Shown one piece after another: positions 44,630-56,239 of a DNA stretch of 64,000 nt (its first letter is position 1; each line of letters begins with the position of its first letter). A program made the position numbers and the translations under genes. The DNA comes from Arctopsyche grandis (Eukaryota > Arthropoda > Insecta > Trichoptera > Hydropsychidae). Location of the stretch: the NCBI RefSeq assembly GCF_051622035.1, contig NC_135360.1, forward strand, positions 30,645,206 to 30,709,205, read 5' to 3'. The notes below the pieces were generated by a model. The model ran no database searches, was not told where the DNA came from, and saw only the letters and a list, made by a program, of their open reading frames with translations.

Positions 44630-45477
44630 ATAGGCGGCGAAATTATAAATAATATCCGTTTCGCTGATGATACGGCAATATTGACTGAGAGTGCCGAAGA
44701 CCTGCAATCGTTATTGATCGCAATTGATAATTCATGTCAAAAATGGGGTCTGTCTATTAATATCAACAAGACAAAATCAATGGTCATATGTAAAGAAAAG
44801 ACGGATCCATTAAACCTGAATGTGCGCGGACAAATGATTGAACAGGTCGAACAATACAAATACCTAGGAGCAATGATCAATACGGACGTCAGTTCCAAAA
44901 TGGAGATAAGAAGAAGGATCGAAATAGCAAGAAATGACTTCCGTAGCATGAAAAATGTTTTGTGTTGTCGAAGGTTGTCTATGAAATTGCGCTTAAGAGT
45001 CCTGCACTCCTATTTTTGGTCAGTGTTGCTGTACGGATGCGAAACGTGGACGCTGTTAGTGGCATCCATGATCAGGATAGACTCCTTTGAAATGTGGTGT
45101 TACCGGAGGATGCTAAAGATCTCGTGGAAGGAGCATATAAGAAACGAAACAGTCCTCCAGCTTCTTCATAAAAAGAGAGAGCTTCTTGACACGGTGAAGC
45201 GCCGTAAGATGGAATACTTTGGCCACATTATTCGCGGCCCCAAATATCGCCTTCTACAAACAATCATAGAAGGGAAAATAGAAGGCAAACGGTGGCTTGG
45301 GAGAAAGAAGCTCTCTTGGCTCCGGAACATCAGGTCATGGATGGGACTCGGTCTCGAAAAGTTATTTCGGCTTGCCCATGATAGGGAAGAATTAGCACGT
45401 GTCATAAACGATGTCTGCCCATGGTAGTCGCCTATGTCCGAATACGGATTCGGAATTAGAAGAAGAAGAAGAAGAAG
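44630..45477 (+). mobile_element. 5'-truncated RTE-like LINE with 12-bp target duplication
   Basis: AATAAGATTAGA flanks both sides (44618-44629 and 45478-45489). The insert carries one uninterrupted frame with the RT active site IRFADDTAIL, then ININKTKSMVICKE, QYKYLGAMINTD, LYGCETWTL and MEYFGHIIRGPKYRLLQTI, ending INDVCPW. A short 3' UTR and (AAG)n tail follow. The intact frame and perfect duplication suggest a young insertion. Confidence 0.93.
44681..45427 (+). CDS. RTE-like reverse transcriptase, C-terminal part
   Basis: About 250 residues in one open frame, which actually stays open upstream to the FADD box near 44660. It holds the palm end, the thumb and the terminal HIIRG block typical of RTE/jockey-like RTs annotated as endonuclease-reverse transcriptase. 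Endonuclease and N-terminal RT are missing through 5' truncation, so it is not functional by itself. Confidence 0.88.
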   Translation: MTESAEDLQSLLIAIDNSCQKWGLSININKTKSMVICKEKTDPLNLNVRGQMIEQVEQYKYLGAMINTDVSSKMEIRRRIEIARNDFRSMKNVLCCRRLSMKLRLRVLHSYFWSVLLYGCETWTLLVASMIRIDSFEMWCYRRMLKISWKEHIRNETVLQLLHKKRELLDTVKRRKMEYFGHIIRGPKYRLLQTIIEGKIEGKRWLGRKKLSWLRNIRSWMGLGLEKLFRLAHDREELARVINDVCPW

Positions 45478-46102
45478 AATAAGATTAGACATATGACATT
45501 TATAATGATTATTTAGTATTTTAAATACTTCGATTAAGTCGCCTCTTATTCTTCTCGTCTCCAGAGTAGTGAGATTCATTTTTTCTAAGGGTTAGGATAG
45601 TATACTAATATATAGTGTATATAGAACATATGAATGTACATACATACGTAGAAGGGACTAAAGAATATGTTTCGTACTGCTGTTTACAAGCAGTTGCCGA
45701 TTTGTGCTGTGCCAGTATAAAGAGACCTTTCAAGGTAATGAAATTCATCTCATTTTCTGATGAAATTCATTTTCTCATCGAGCAAATCTCGGTCTTTCCG
45801 ATATTACTATGAAACTTTTTCCTAAACTTCGTGTAATAATGCAAGTATAATAAGTAAAACTAAATACCACGTAAGAAGAAGGATAGATTTTTTAGAGTAA
45901 TTAAAAAAGAGAAAGCGAAGGAGGAGGTACACATAAGTTTCATGCAATGTTTCAGCGTTATAAATTTTCATGACGCATGACGTCATGTCATAGCGATTCA
46001 CTCTACAGTTTAGCTTCAAAAATGTGGTTTTTCTGACGCAATGGCAGATAAATCGATCTGTTCGAGATGAAGTAATATTTTATAAGCGCAATGATGATAT
46101 CA

Positions 46103-46151
46103 GTGAGGCATTTAGTTGTTAAGTCCGTGACTTAACAACTAAATGCCTCAC
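46103..46151. repeat. Perfect 23-bp inverted repeat with 3-base loop
   Basis: gtgaggcatttagttgtta plus agtc is followed by cgt and then its exact complement ending aaatgcctcac. No mismatches in 23 base pairs. No recognised family. Confidence 0.95.
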
Positions 46152-46200
46152 ATGCCCAATTGGTCACCAATTTCTGATATACATAGATTTATTGACATTA

Positions 46201-46641
46201 TATATTTATTTTATTCAAATCATGCACACACGTCTTACAGATTGCTCCAATACGACGAGTGTATTATACAGATCATGAAATATCAATCTTAAATACATAA
46301 TTATTATATATTTTACATCAAACACGACATCTATGGTCAAACATTTGCACATAAGTATTGTGATCATTATACAAGGCAAATACGATCAACATCCATAGAG
46401 ACGTATATGGAAAAATTTGCAGTATTTTTACAAATAAGCGAAAAATCGAGAATTTCGTGAAGGGATGTCAATTTGCAGGAACCGTTTCAATGAAAATCGG
46501 ATAAATTGACAAACTCTGATGGGAAACGATCGACCTGGAGTCACATATCCAAGGTTTAGCCCGCGGCAACCAGTGGGAATCGAACCCGTAACCACTGTGT
46601 TCGGAAGCATTATATGATAACCACTAACCCATGCTGCTGTT
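46201..46641 (-). mobile_element. tRNA-headed SINE, CTCGTC hairpin tail
   Basis: Head at the right end (reverse complements of gtggttatcatataatgc and cgggttcgattccc), the common body, and a tail at 46225-46262 in which acgacgagt-type and cgtctta arms flank attgctccaa. The tail matches the LINE at 5930-6531. Confidence 0.8.
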
Positions 46642-46783
46642 AAAAACATACATATGTTTGTTTAATAAATTAACATTCTTATACACGGTGACATTTCACA
46701 GAGTTTCAAAAAGTGAATGAAAAAATATTATTCAAATTCAAACAAAATGTAACAGGTTTGCGAAGAAAACGTGAGAGCCATTA

Positions 46784-46911
46784 TATCCCAAGAGATGCCA
46801 CACGTTTCTACACTTTTTCCTTTTTATTAAGTTTTCGCCGTCAAAAAAGCATCATATACTGAACAAAAGTTAGTCTGGTAACACGTGGTGCATCATCTCA
46901 TGGGATATACA
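46784..46911. repeat. Small imperfect inverted repeat
   Basis: tatatcccaagagatgcc...acgt at the left is mirrored by acgtggtgcatcatctcatgggatata at the right, with several mismatches. Could be a very small MITE. Confidence 0.45.
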
Positions 46912-48065
46912 GATATGCATAGCTCAAACAGTATAAATGGACGAAAATATTAGTTTCTGCAATATACCTAATTTGTATTAGGTCATTACTAGACACCGGG
47001 CCCAGAAGGTGCCGCGTATTGTTCAAAGGTTGTAAATGCATTGTTAAAGGTTTGCCGAACCTTTTTTACAAATATAGCACTTTGGATAGCACTGTGAAAA
47101 TAGTCATTACTATTAGTCACCAAATAGTGAACACATTTCGAGCGGCAAACTTCAAAATGCTTATTAAAAGAACTTTAAAACAAGCAGTGGGACTAGGCAA
47201 ATAAACATCGGCTCACGTTACATGCTAATGTAACCACATTCGAAATGAACACTGACAAGTGTTGAAGTACAAACGGATAAAACTGGATCTTCACATGTAA
47301 AACATGAGACAATTTTTTCAGCGATATCTATCAATTCAACACTGTAAGACATAAGAAACGCAGCGGAAGCCTTTGACGTATTGAATTTAGACGATCGAAG
47401 TCAGATTTTTTTACATTGGCAAACTCTAATATAATATTAAGGACACATAAAGTGGCACGCGGTATGTGCTTTTTTAATAGATAGTTTTACACGTGCAAAA
47501 AAGCGGTAGCATGCCTAGTCTATGCCACCGCGATCCTTGGCAAAACTTCCACCCTAGGGTATTTTCAATGGTATTTTATCCTTGTATTGACAGGCTCAGT
47601 GGTCAATAACGGTGATTCCTGTATTTGAAGAAATGTAGAAGATCGTACGAATTCATTTTTATGACAGAAAGACACAACCATTCACAGCTAGATTTTACCT
47701 AGGCAAGTCTAGGTGTACGAAGCTGAATATTGTAAAGTCACATAAATATACGGCGTGTGGACCCATTGTCCTGATGCGTATACTGTAAGTCAGTGTACGC
47801 CACGCGGGCTCTTTTCGGGCGCAGTTTATATTCTAGGCGTGAACCTAGGACGAATACCAGTCAAGAAATAGATATTGATCTCGCATGTTTTGAAAAGAAA
47901 TAAAGTCAATGAATACTTATGGTATATTAGTACCTGGTATGCCCGTTTAACTAAAATTACTGTAAACTAAATACTTTTTTCTCTAAGTAAAATATTATTT
48001 AGCTGCTAGCAGGATGTTCATTTTATTTAAAAATAATAATGTCAGGGAGCAAAATAGCTTAAAAC
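46912..48065. other. Spacer, no gene recognised
   Basis: No coding motif, terminal repeat or splice-bounded exon seen. Confidence 0.4.
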
Positions 48066-48069
48066 AGAA

Positions 48070-48231
48070 AATAATAATACGACGAGTGTACTAAAACAGA
48101 TAAAATAAATCAGAAAAAAACCTAGAGTCATAAACCAAGGTCTGGCCAGCAGCGGGACTCTAGTGAAACTCGAACCCGTGACCACCCTGCTCGAAAGCAT
48201 AATATGCTAACCCCTAGTCCACGCCGCTTGT
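48070..48231 (-). mobile_element. SINE with most of its body deleted
   Basis: Head boxes at the right (ctagtccacgccgc and gaaactcgaacccgtgacc), then actctaggttttt joins almost directly to a tail fragment acactcgtcgtatt. The usual middle of about 200 bases is missing. Confidence 0.7.
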
Positions 48232-49200
48232 TACATTCAACTTGACATCTCCGAGTGTAAAGACCTATAAAATTTGCATTTTATAGTTTTAGTTGCAAAA
48301 TCGCCAACAATGGAGCAGTAGCTTTAAATTTTCTTGCGTAATCGCTTATTTTGCGGCAACGTATGTATAATTAAATTCGAACAGAAACCTGTTTACGCCG
48401 TCAAAACTGCAACCGTGACATTCGACTTTGACGTTCAAACTACTAAATAATTCCAAAATATACAAAATCGCTTATGACATCACCGATGGAAGCAGTGATA
48501 ACCAGAAACATTTAGCGAGTGCGACACATCCTCACTTTCAGCAGTAGACTCTTTCAGCAACACCAGTGTGTGCATTTTCACGCCAGAAAAACTCGTGACG
48601 AAGCCCATGTCTTAACGACATGGCGACATGGTCTTTGCAGAGACCATGGAAGGTCTCGAGCACGGCAACGTCCCACGAAGCAAACTATATAAGGTTATGT
48701 AGGTGACCATCGTAGAACCACTCGCAATGAATGTCAACGCTGTGCCATTGCCACACACGAATTTATTTACCAATCTTTAGCATAATTTACCGACAAGCTT
48801 AAATCACGACTAAACAATGCAATGCAGCATTTAAGTAGCTGCGGTGACGTGCTGTCAAGCAGTATAAGGAATGCATGTGGCAACTTGGTACACGTACACA
48901 TGTGTGGTTATATAACTGATCTATCCACTGGAGATCCGCATTATCCCTTTGGGAGAGTGTCAAGGAGAAGGCTATCGATTTTAGGTAGCTGTAATGTCTC
49001 GGTACGTGGAGAATGTGAAGGAGATGTAAACGCATATCTGGAGTCCAGATAAACTCGTTGACCTTTTTTTCCGCCTCTTGTTCTCACAATCAATCAATTG
49101 GATTGCTTGCATTATTGATCTAAACGAGGACGCTTGCACTGTGTTAGTTTAAATCGATTGAAAAAAAATATTTAGGGCTTGATGTTCTGGATGTCACGAG
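48232..49200. other. Spacer, no gene recognised
   Basis: Several short overlapping open stretches near 48800-49050 on both strands lack motifs. No repeats with clear ends were found. Confidence 0.4.
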
Positions 49201-49214
49201 CTCTGAATTGATTT

Positions 49215-49405
49215 TTTTGATTTCTAAATGCTTTTTATTATTACGAAATTATGTTCACAATACATCTTATATCTATTTTAATAGCTACTGATCTACTGAT
49301 CATTTACTATTTTACAATTTTAATTTAATTTGGTTAGTAATCATAGTATTATATTATTCTAATGTTAATGTACAGAATAATAGGAAAAGGGGCTCAAAAA
49401 CATAT
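49215..49405 (-). mobile_element. Jockey-like LINE 3' UTR fragment
   Basis: Reverse complement of the 3' UTR seen at 4880-5090: shared segments include gtaaaatagtaaatgatcag, ctattaaaatagatataag and attgtgaacataatttcg. 5'-truncated inside the UTR, with no coding left. Confidence 0.8.
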
Positions 49406-49639
49406 TTACAATACGAGCTCTGAATGAGTTTAATCATGATTATGTTTGTTTTAAGATTGTCTGCATTGAATATATTCAAAACCACATATGTATAATTGAG
49501 TATCAAAAAATGCCCATTTGGTCTTTAGATTTTGTTATTTTATTTCAGATGCTACTGATAGTAAAAACGAGATTCCACAGAAGTTTGGCGTTTTTTTTTT
49601 ATTTTATTCAGTCTGAGGCACTGAAGACTGGGTCATAAC

Positions 49640-50615
49640 TAGGGTGACCTTGCGTCCCGTTTTGGCCGGGTCAGTCTCGTTTTTTTTCTTAGTCCCGTCG
49701 TTTTCGTAAAACTGTTTGATTTGTCCCGTTTCGCCCGTCCATGGATACACATAAGAATTTTGTCTCCTCTTCGATTTACTCCATAAAATCGTAAGAGTCA
49801 CAACGAAGAAGGGCGAAAACACATAGAGATGAACGGAACGGCACGCGGTCTTGGACGCGGTCAAGAAAGGGCTTTCCCAATTCATTGTTAATTCGTACGA
49901 TCTTATTATTTCGACAAGTTTCTTCTACATTTCTTCAAATATGGGATTTGCCGTTATCAATCAATGTCAAGCTTATATTAATACACGGACAAAATATCAC
50001 TGAAAACACTCCAGGGGGTGATTTTGGGACGGTGTACCTAGGCGTGCCGCATTTTTTTCGCATGTTTTAAATTATCTAAAAAAAAACCATGTGCCGCGTT
50101 CTTTTTTATGTGATTTCACCCGACTACTAACCGGGATTTATCAAATATTTTGTTAAATAATTCATTTTACATATTTCTGAAAAAATATCTCTTAGTAATA
50201 TTATTATTATATAACTGTAAAATAAAATATTATTACATTAAATAAATGAACGTTCTGGTAAATATTTTATTATTTATCAAAATAAGAAATGAAAATTAAA
50301 TAAATAAAAATTTTCCATTGCTCATAATTTTTGCCATTAAATGAAATTGAGAATATCTTTTTAGAAAACTATTTTATTTGTTAATTTTACAGGTTTCTGA
50401 AAAAAATTAGCCTGCGGCGCATGAACGTCGCGTATTATATTTTTTTTATCTTGTTTCTATTTGAACACAAAAATTGTAATATCAGAAAAAAATATAATTT
50501 ATTAATAATTTTTATTTGATGGAAAAATTATAAAATATTTGGGCGTGCAACAATTTTTTTTATAGGGGCCAATTTTTTGCGAAGCGTCCCGTTTCAGGTA
50601 ATCATTGTCACCGTA
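49640..50615. mobile_element. hAT-like remnant with TAGGGTGAC ends
   Basis: Left tagggtgaccttgcgtcccgttt and right aaacgggacgc-related sequence ending tcaccgta are inverted repeats with gaps. The flanks gtcataac and gtcacaaa match at 6 of 8. The minus-strand reading near 49885-49604 has no clear transposase motif. An old, non-autonomous copy. Confidence 0.55.
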
Positions 50616-50619
50616 GTCA

Positions 50620-52815
50620 CAAATTTATTTTCTTGTCATTTGCTGTGTTTGTTTGCTAATTATAATTTAATAAAGAACGTGTCAATTTGTTACAAATTTG
50701 ACATAAAAATTGTAACTTTTATCTTATGAGCTCAGTAATCAATATAACGAATCTTAAAATCTAATCCAAAATTTCTGATATGAGTAGGAAGTTTGAGATT
50801 TTTTAACAATATATCAGGCCTGATCTAAATCAATAAGATTGTTAACAAATTTGATTCCATCACGATAGTTACGTTCAAAGCAGGTCTAATAATATACATA
50901 TACGACTCAAACCAACAGTTGATTGATAAAGTGTTTGCTTAGGTATGTGGTGACGTCATTTCAAATACTACATGGAACGTACAACTACCGCATTGGCACT
51001 TTAACTACTCAACTTGATTTACCATACATGTTTTTCGAACTAACATAAGTGAGAGCAAATCAACCTTATGCCGCTAATTACCGATATGTTTCGACGAAAT
51101 CTCATATGAATTTGTTTAATTTTGGGCAAAACGTGCTAAATTGGCCAAAAACACTACGGTTACTGGTTCTTGATTGGACTCCATCACCTGCATTTATACC
51201 CTGACATGATTAATATCTATGACCAGTCCTGGTAAATGAAATGTGTTTATTCTTGATGTTGGCCGAGTCGCGAAAAATATCACCAATTGTACTGATCTTT
51301 TTGTACGCAAAGATTTTGTCACAAAGTTGGCCCAATTTCAAAAGGGAACAATTTAAACATCCATTTTATAAAATAAATGTGCATTTAAAAAAATATGTAC
51401 ATTGTGTACATTTCTAAATGACGGATACAGATTGAATTAGAAACTTTGGTTTGATTATTGAAAAAAATATTTGCGACTTAAAAAGCGGATGTTTGCTACT
51501 TAAATATGTATTACAAAGACCAAAATACGAACCGATAACGACCAAAGCTTCTCTCTACTGGATTCCTTATTTTTTACTCTTCGGCTTGCGACCTTCGCTT
51601 TGATTCTACGACCTGACATCAGCATTCATATTCATACGTAATACGTAAACAAAAGTAAACACTTTTGACAGTTGACAGTTATCAATAGCGGAAGAATGCA
51701 ACGTTGTCACTTTTTGTATCTATTCTAGTGCTAAAATCTATTTTTTCGAATGATCGTTTCATATTTTTTAATGATCACTTTATAATGCCAAAATATTGTA
51801 TTCGATGCATAATACGAGATTGTTTAATGCACCGAAAATAACGCAAATTTTTAATGCACAAACATTTCTTTTAAGATACAAAGTATTTTTCTCAATGTAC
51901 AGTCAAATTAATACCAGATTGTATTACTAGTTTGTTTCTGGCCACAGTGTCATTATTGGGGTGACCAGTGAAGACATTGTTGTTTACTTGTGTATTAAAA
52001 ATAAATAAATAATTACAGTTTGTCCACTTATTATGTACAGCTGACCTTTCGATCTCAACTGATGGATTATTCTTTGCACCCAGCCCACTAATAGGAGACC
52101 TTCCCGATTCACACGTCGTCCCTTTTCTGCCATACAAACCTATGTATATGTAGACATTGTATAGTGTCTGAAAGCATTCAACGTCCAACTACAATGAAAT
52201 CGAGTGAGGCCGGAAAATTCACAAGGAAAAGCGTCCATTTCCATTGGGAAAATCGAATCAACACACCGGTCTGAGGGGACAGCGTCGATAAAAGGTCGCA
52301 GAAGGCGAAATATTTATACAAACACACTTTCAAATGCGAACGAACATAATATAATAAGGCAGATGTACACCAACGCATATCGAGAGACACACCGACGCAC
52401 ATTTTTTTCCTTTCGAACAGTTTCGTTAGGAAATACCCGATTTCGGGCTATCACGTCCCACGTGTCCCGCGGACGCAGATGGTCATACGTGGTGTCGATC
52501 GAGCCTATAATGGCACGAATGCGAGCACGCACGTGTGCGAAATCATACGCAGGAGGTATGAGCGCTAAACCATTCCAAAAAAGGAAAAGTTACTAACAGT
52601 ATTATAGTATGATGTAGTGTGCAGTAGTTCAATTTACTAATCAAAAGTTTAGTATACACACAGTCAAATTGGGTACGATTAAACTTTAAGCCTTGACCTA
52701 TGTAGGTGAGATACATATTCACATATGTATATATGTATGTACGTAATATAGGGTCAAGTGCAAATACGGTGTCAAGTTCAGTGGATTTTCAATGAGGCAA
52801 ACACGTATATCGTCA
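50620..52815. other. Spacer, no gene recognised
   Basis: Within it, 52200-52600 is less AT-rich with long open stretches on both strands (including RRRRNIYTNTLS on plus) but no recognisable domain or splice pattern. The rest is AT-rich. Confidence 0.4.
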
Positions 52816-52820
52816 AATTT

Positions 52821-53816
52821 AATTTACCGGTAAACGGTAAATAATTTGTCCCTTTACCGATTTACCGATTTATACCGGTAAATTGAAAAATAGCGTAGAT
52901 TAGATAACTGTCCGCAGTTACTTTTCTTAAAAAAGTTAGCCTGGATTAAGCCATAAATAATTAAAAATAAATCTCAGGTGAATAATGCCATAAATAAATA
53001 CAGTCCATTCGTAATAATATATAATCATAATTGAAAGAAACGTCTGGTCGCATTTATTACGACTTGGTTGGTCTGTGTTGCCACTCATGCATCAGTGTAG
53101 CTACAAGAGAACTGTCAAACTGATGTATCTTATTACAATGGCAAGAAGGCTTGCTACTTGCTACAACTTATTACAATGAGCTACTACTATGTACTATGTT
53201 ACCTACTTACTGCCTTGCATACCTCCGATTCAATACGCTAAAAGTTTTAGGCATTTTGGACATTTAATACTGAAAATAAACAAATTCCAGACCAACTTAT
53301 CCACAATACGCCATTTGAATCCATTATAAATGCAATAATATGCCTGTGTATGTACTTTTTTATTGTATTTCATAGAACATGAACACTCGCCTTTACAGAT
53401 CGCTCCAAAGCGACGAGTGCACTTATAAAGATACAATACAATCAATCAATATACTTTAGCATTTTATACAATGCGAATTCATACAAACATCCACAGTGAT
53501 AACTATGGAGAAATTTTTGCAGCATTTTTATAATCAAATTTGCGAACACCGAGGAGATGAGAGAGGAGATGCCAATTTTACAGGAACCGTTTCAATGATA
53601 ATTAGAATAAATGGCTAACTCTGATAGAAACGATCGACCTGGAGTCACAAACCAAGGTCTGGCCAGCAGCGGGAATCAAATGGGTCTCGAACCCGTGACC
53701 ATCTGGTCGAAAGCATGGTATGCTAACAACTAGTAAACGCTACTAATTAAACTTAATTCGCAATAAAATTAATTTATTAATTAATAAATAAAATTTCAGG
53801 TAATTACCGGTAAATT
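52821..53816. mobile_element. Possible MITE with TTTACCGGTAAA ends, carrying a SINE
   Basis: aatttaccggtaa at the left and ttaccggtaaatt at the right are inverted, with more taccggtaaat copies just inside the left end. The SINE at 53357-53744 lies inside. No target duplication was resolved, so the boundaries are tentative. Confidence 0.4.
53357..53744 (-). mobile_element. tRNA-headed SINE, CTCGTCGC hairpin tail
   Basis: Head at the right (tagttgttagcat and gggttcgagaccc on the minus strand), the common body ggccagaccttggtttgtga, and tail at 53384-53419 with actcgtcgctttggagcg and gatctgtaaaggcgagt, then an (AATA)-rich end. Tail shared with the LINE at 5930. Confidence 0.82.
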
Positions 53817-54002
53817 TTCATAAGAAGGTACGTACATACTTGTACTAAACATTTTAATTATTTTTATTAAAATACAATACGCCAAGGGGGAAATTTATTT
53901 CAAATAAGACTGTTTCACATTTGTTTTAAATAAATCTTAAACTTTGTTCTTAATTAGGCGTAGTACAGTTCAGTTGTGAGTACTAAAAAATATGAACCGT
54001 AA

Positions 54003-54288
54003 GGGCGGTTTCAGACTAGCGTTTTTTTCTGCGCGTATACGGTCGTTTCGGTATACGCGCGCTACTTTTCGCGCTTCAAAAAACCGGACGCGCGTACACG
54101 GGCTTATTCCGGCGTTTTCGCTAAAACCGGTAGTGGTGATTTAGTATCAACATGGATAATACGAGCTTATAAGCGCGTCTACGCTCGTACGAGTTGCGCG
54201 AATGGAAAATGACGCGTCTATACGCGCCTACATGCACTTCAAAAAACGAGATTATACGCGCGTATAAAACGCTAGTCTGAAACTGCCC
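54003..54288. mobile_element. CpG-rich MITE with TAA duplication, copy 1
   Basis: The ends gggcggtttcagactagcg and cgctagtctgaaactgccc are inverted, and TAA flanks both sides (54000-54002 and 54289-54291). This is the pattern of PIF/Harbinger-type MITEs. The interior is full of CGCG and tacgcgc. An inverted relative is at 55940-56235. Confidence 0.85.
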
Positions 54289-54479
54289 TAATGAACTGCG
54301 TATATACGCAAAAGCTGCCTACATCGTTTGGCTGCTACTATTATGAAAAAAATTATAACAAGTTCTGGATAGTTACGTGTATAATTTTCGACCCATCCTT
54401 GAGGATTTCTATAGAAATTAATGTAATAAATGTACTTCAAAAAACAGTTGCTTACCGTTTTGTGTAACCTGGTGTGCTA

Positions 54480-55640
54480 TGCAGTGCCGTCTTAAATTTT
54501 ATTTTTTATTCAATGACCACTTAAAAACGATGCTCTCATCTCACGACTTTCTCATCAGCTTACCATTGTGGAATGGAATTTATAACGGACGATAAGAAAA
54601 GTGTGTGGATTGTACAATGCAATGGCATGAGAACGAAGTGGCTGTCGTGTCGTACCCGCTATCCAGAAGATCGACATCGTTCGCAGACAATAAATGATAC
54701 TGCCCGGTTTTTGTTAATAAACTAAAAATTTATCTTTAGAAAAAATTGTTTATAGGACCAGAACGAATCGCACAGTGGAGAGAATATTAACCGAATGAAT
54801 GCCAAGTTTGAGTGGGAAGGTGAGTTGCACGTGTCAACAGGAAGGTTTCCTTACGCAACGTGCGTATTTATCTCAACCTGTGCGACTATTTTTACATAAT
54901 TAGTCAACTTTTACATTTGGATTGTTACCTACACACATGTGTGTCTATAAATTTTATTAAGTGCTGGGTTCTAAAACTTCGTATATCATAATTAGTTCTA
55001 ATGGACTCATTAGAATAGGGTCGCTTGACATTACAATGAAGTTAATTTGATGAACGCACTTCTATAGTTAAAAGGGTATATAATGGTCGTAGATTTACCC
55101 AAAGGAACTAACACATTTGAGTATTATATATCCGAAACTTCGTGAATGCTTTTGGCAACATAAAATTAAATTTACAAAACAGATAAATATTTTACAAAAA
55201 AAATTCAGAAAACAATTACTAATGTGGGTTAGTTCCATTGGTAACAACCGTATCCCTGTAATATTCATATTAATTGCTAAATTTTATAAAAATGAAAACG
55301 GTTTCTAAATTTTTTTGTAGCATTTTACGCATAGAAATTTCAAAATGGAATCATTACAAATTTAAATTTCTTCTATACAAATTTAAATTGCTTCTATATT
55401 TCAATTTCTATTTCTTCTTCCATTCTTTATTCATCATTATTTTCTTCTTTTTTATTTATTTTTCTATTATTTCATTATATTATTTATTCCTTAGCTTCAT
55501 TCATCTTTCTTCAAATATCATACTTACATACATACATACTGTTTAAAGTCAAATATTTACAAGATTAAATATACAAAGAATTTGGCATTGAGGAAACTTA
55601 AGTTTATTTCTTAGAAATAGCATATGAATGTTAAGGTTTT
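54480..55640. other. Spacer, no gene recognised
   Basis: AT-rich. The open plus-strand stretches at 55117-55546 have extreme Phe/Ile/Tyr content from T-rich DNA and no motifs. Confidence 0.4.
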
Positions 55641-55711
55641 ATGCTATGTGAAAATACATTCTTACATATAAACCAGGAAGGCCTAACAGGTAAACCCCAA
55701 TACGCCTTAAT

Positions 55712-55906
55712 GTAAACGGTACATACTCACGTGCATACTCACTTAATTTGCGCGAGCAGGATACAACAGGAACAAGAGGAAAATGCTTTTCCTCCCGTAT
55801 TCTGCGCACGCACATTAATACGGGAGGAAAACCCTGTTCCTCTTGTTCCTGTTGTATCCTGCTCGCGCAAATTAAATGAGTATGTATGTGAGTATGTACC
55901 GTTTAC
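55712..55906. repeat. Long near-perfect hairpin (about 90-bp arms)
   Basis: The left arm runs from gtaaacggtacatactcac through tttgcgcgagcaggatacaa to caggaacaagagg. The right arm is its complement with only a few mismatches, ending gtaccgtttac. A small second inverted pair around cctcccgtatt sits in the loop. No coding. Confidence 0.9.
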
Positions 55907-55939
55907 CATGCACCATTTTTTTTTTGATGTTTCGACTTA

Positions 55940-56235
55940 GGGCGGTTTCAGACTAGCGTTTTATACGCGCGGATAATCTCGTTTTTTGAAGTGCATGTAG
56001 GCTCGTATAGGCGCGTCGTTTTCCATACGCGCAACTCGTACGAGCGTAGACGCGCTTATAAGCTCGTATTATCCATGTTGATACTAAATCACCACTACCA
56101 GTTGGAGCGAACACGCTGGAATAAGCCCGTGTACGCGAGTCCGGTTTTTTGAAGCGCGAAATGTAGCGCGCGTGTAAGCGCGTATGCCGAAACGACGGTG
56201 TACGCGCAGAAAAATACGCTAGTCTGAAACCGCCC
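55940..56235. mobile_element. CpG-rich MITE with TTA duplication, copy 2
   Basis: Inverted relative of 54003-54288 with the same ends, flanked by TTA (55937-55939 and 56236-56238). 296 bases. The shared centre includes ccatgttgatactaaatcaccactacc. Confidence 0.85.
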
Positions 56236-56239
56236 TTAA

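Larger units (their letters stand above)
44258..45595 (-). mobile_element. Outer LINE fragment split by a nested RTE LINE
   Basis: The pieces at 45595-45490 and 44619-44258 join across a 12-bp duplication. Read on the minus strand they give LTTLETRRIRGDLIEVFKIL, then HSLRLQKEKSNKLIRDSFFS and RVVSIWNSLNNNMVTSGNVN, a CR1/Rex-type RT C-terminus. The 3' end near 44258-44310 has a stem-loop-like GGCTTTGCCGCC segment and an (AAATA)n tail. Confidence 0.8.

Noticed and set aside
52204..52596. 130-codon arginine-rich frame as a gene
   Set aside because: Overlaps another long frame on the opposite strand, with no motif and no splice support; kept only as an unexplained less AT-rich stretch.
55274..55546. 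90-codon Phe/Tyr-rich membrane-like protein
   Set aside because: T-rich low-complexity DNA with no conserved motif or context.
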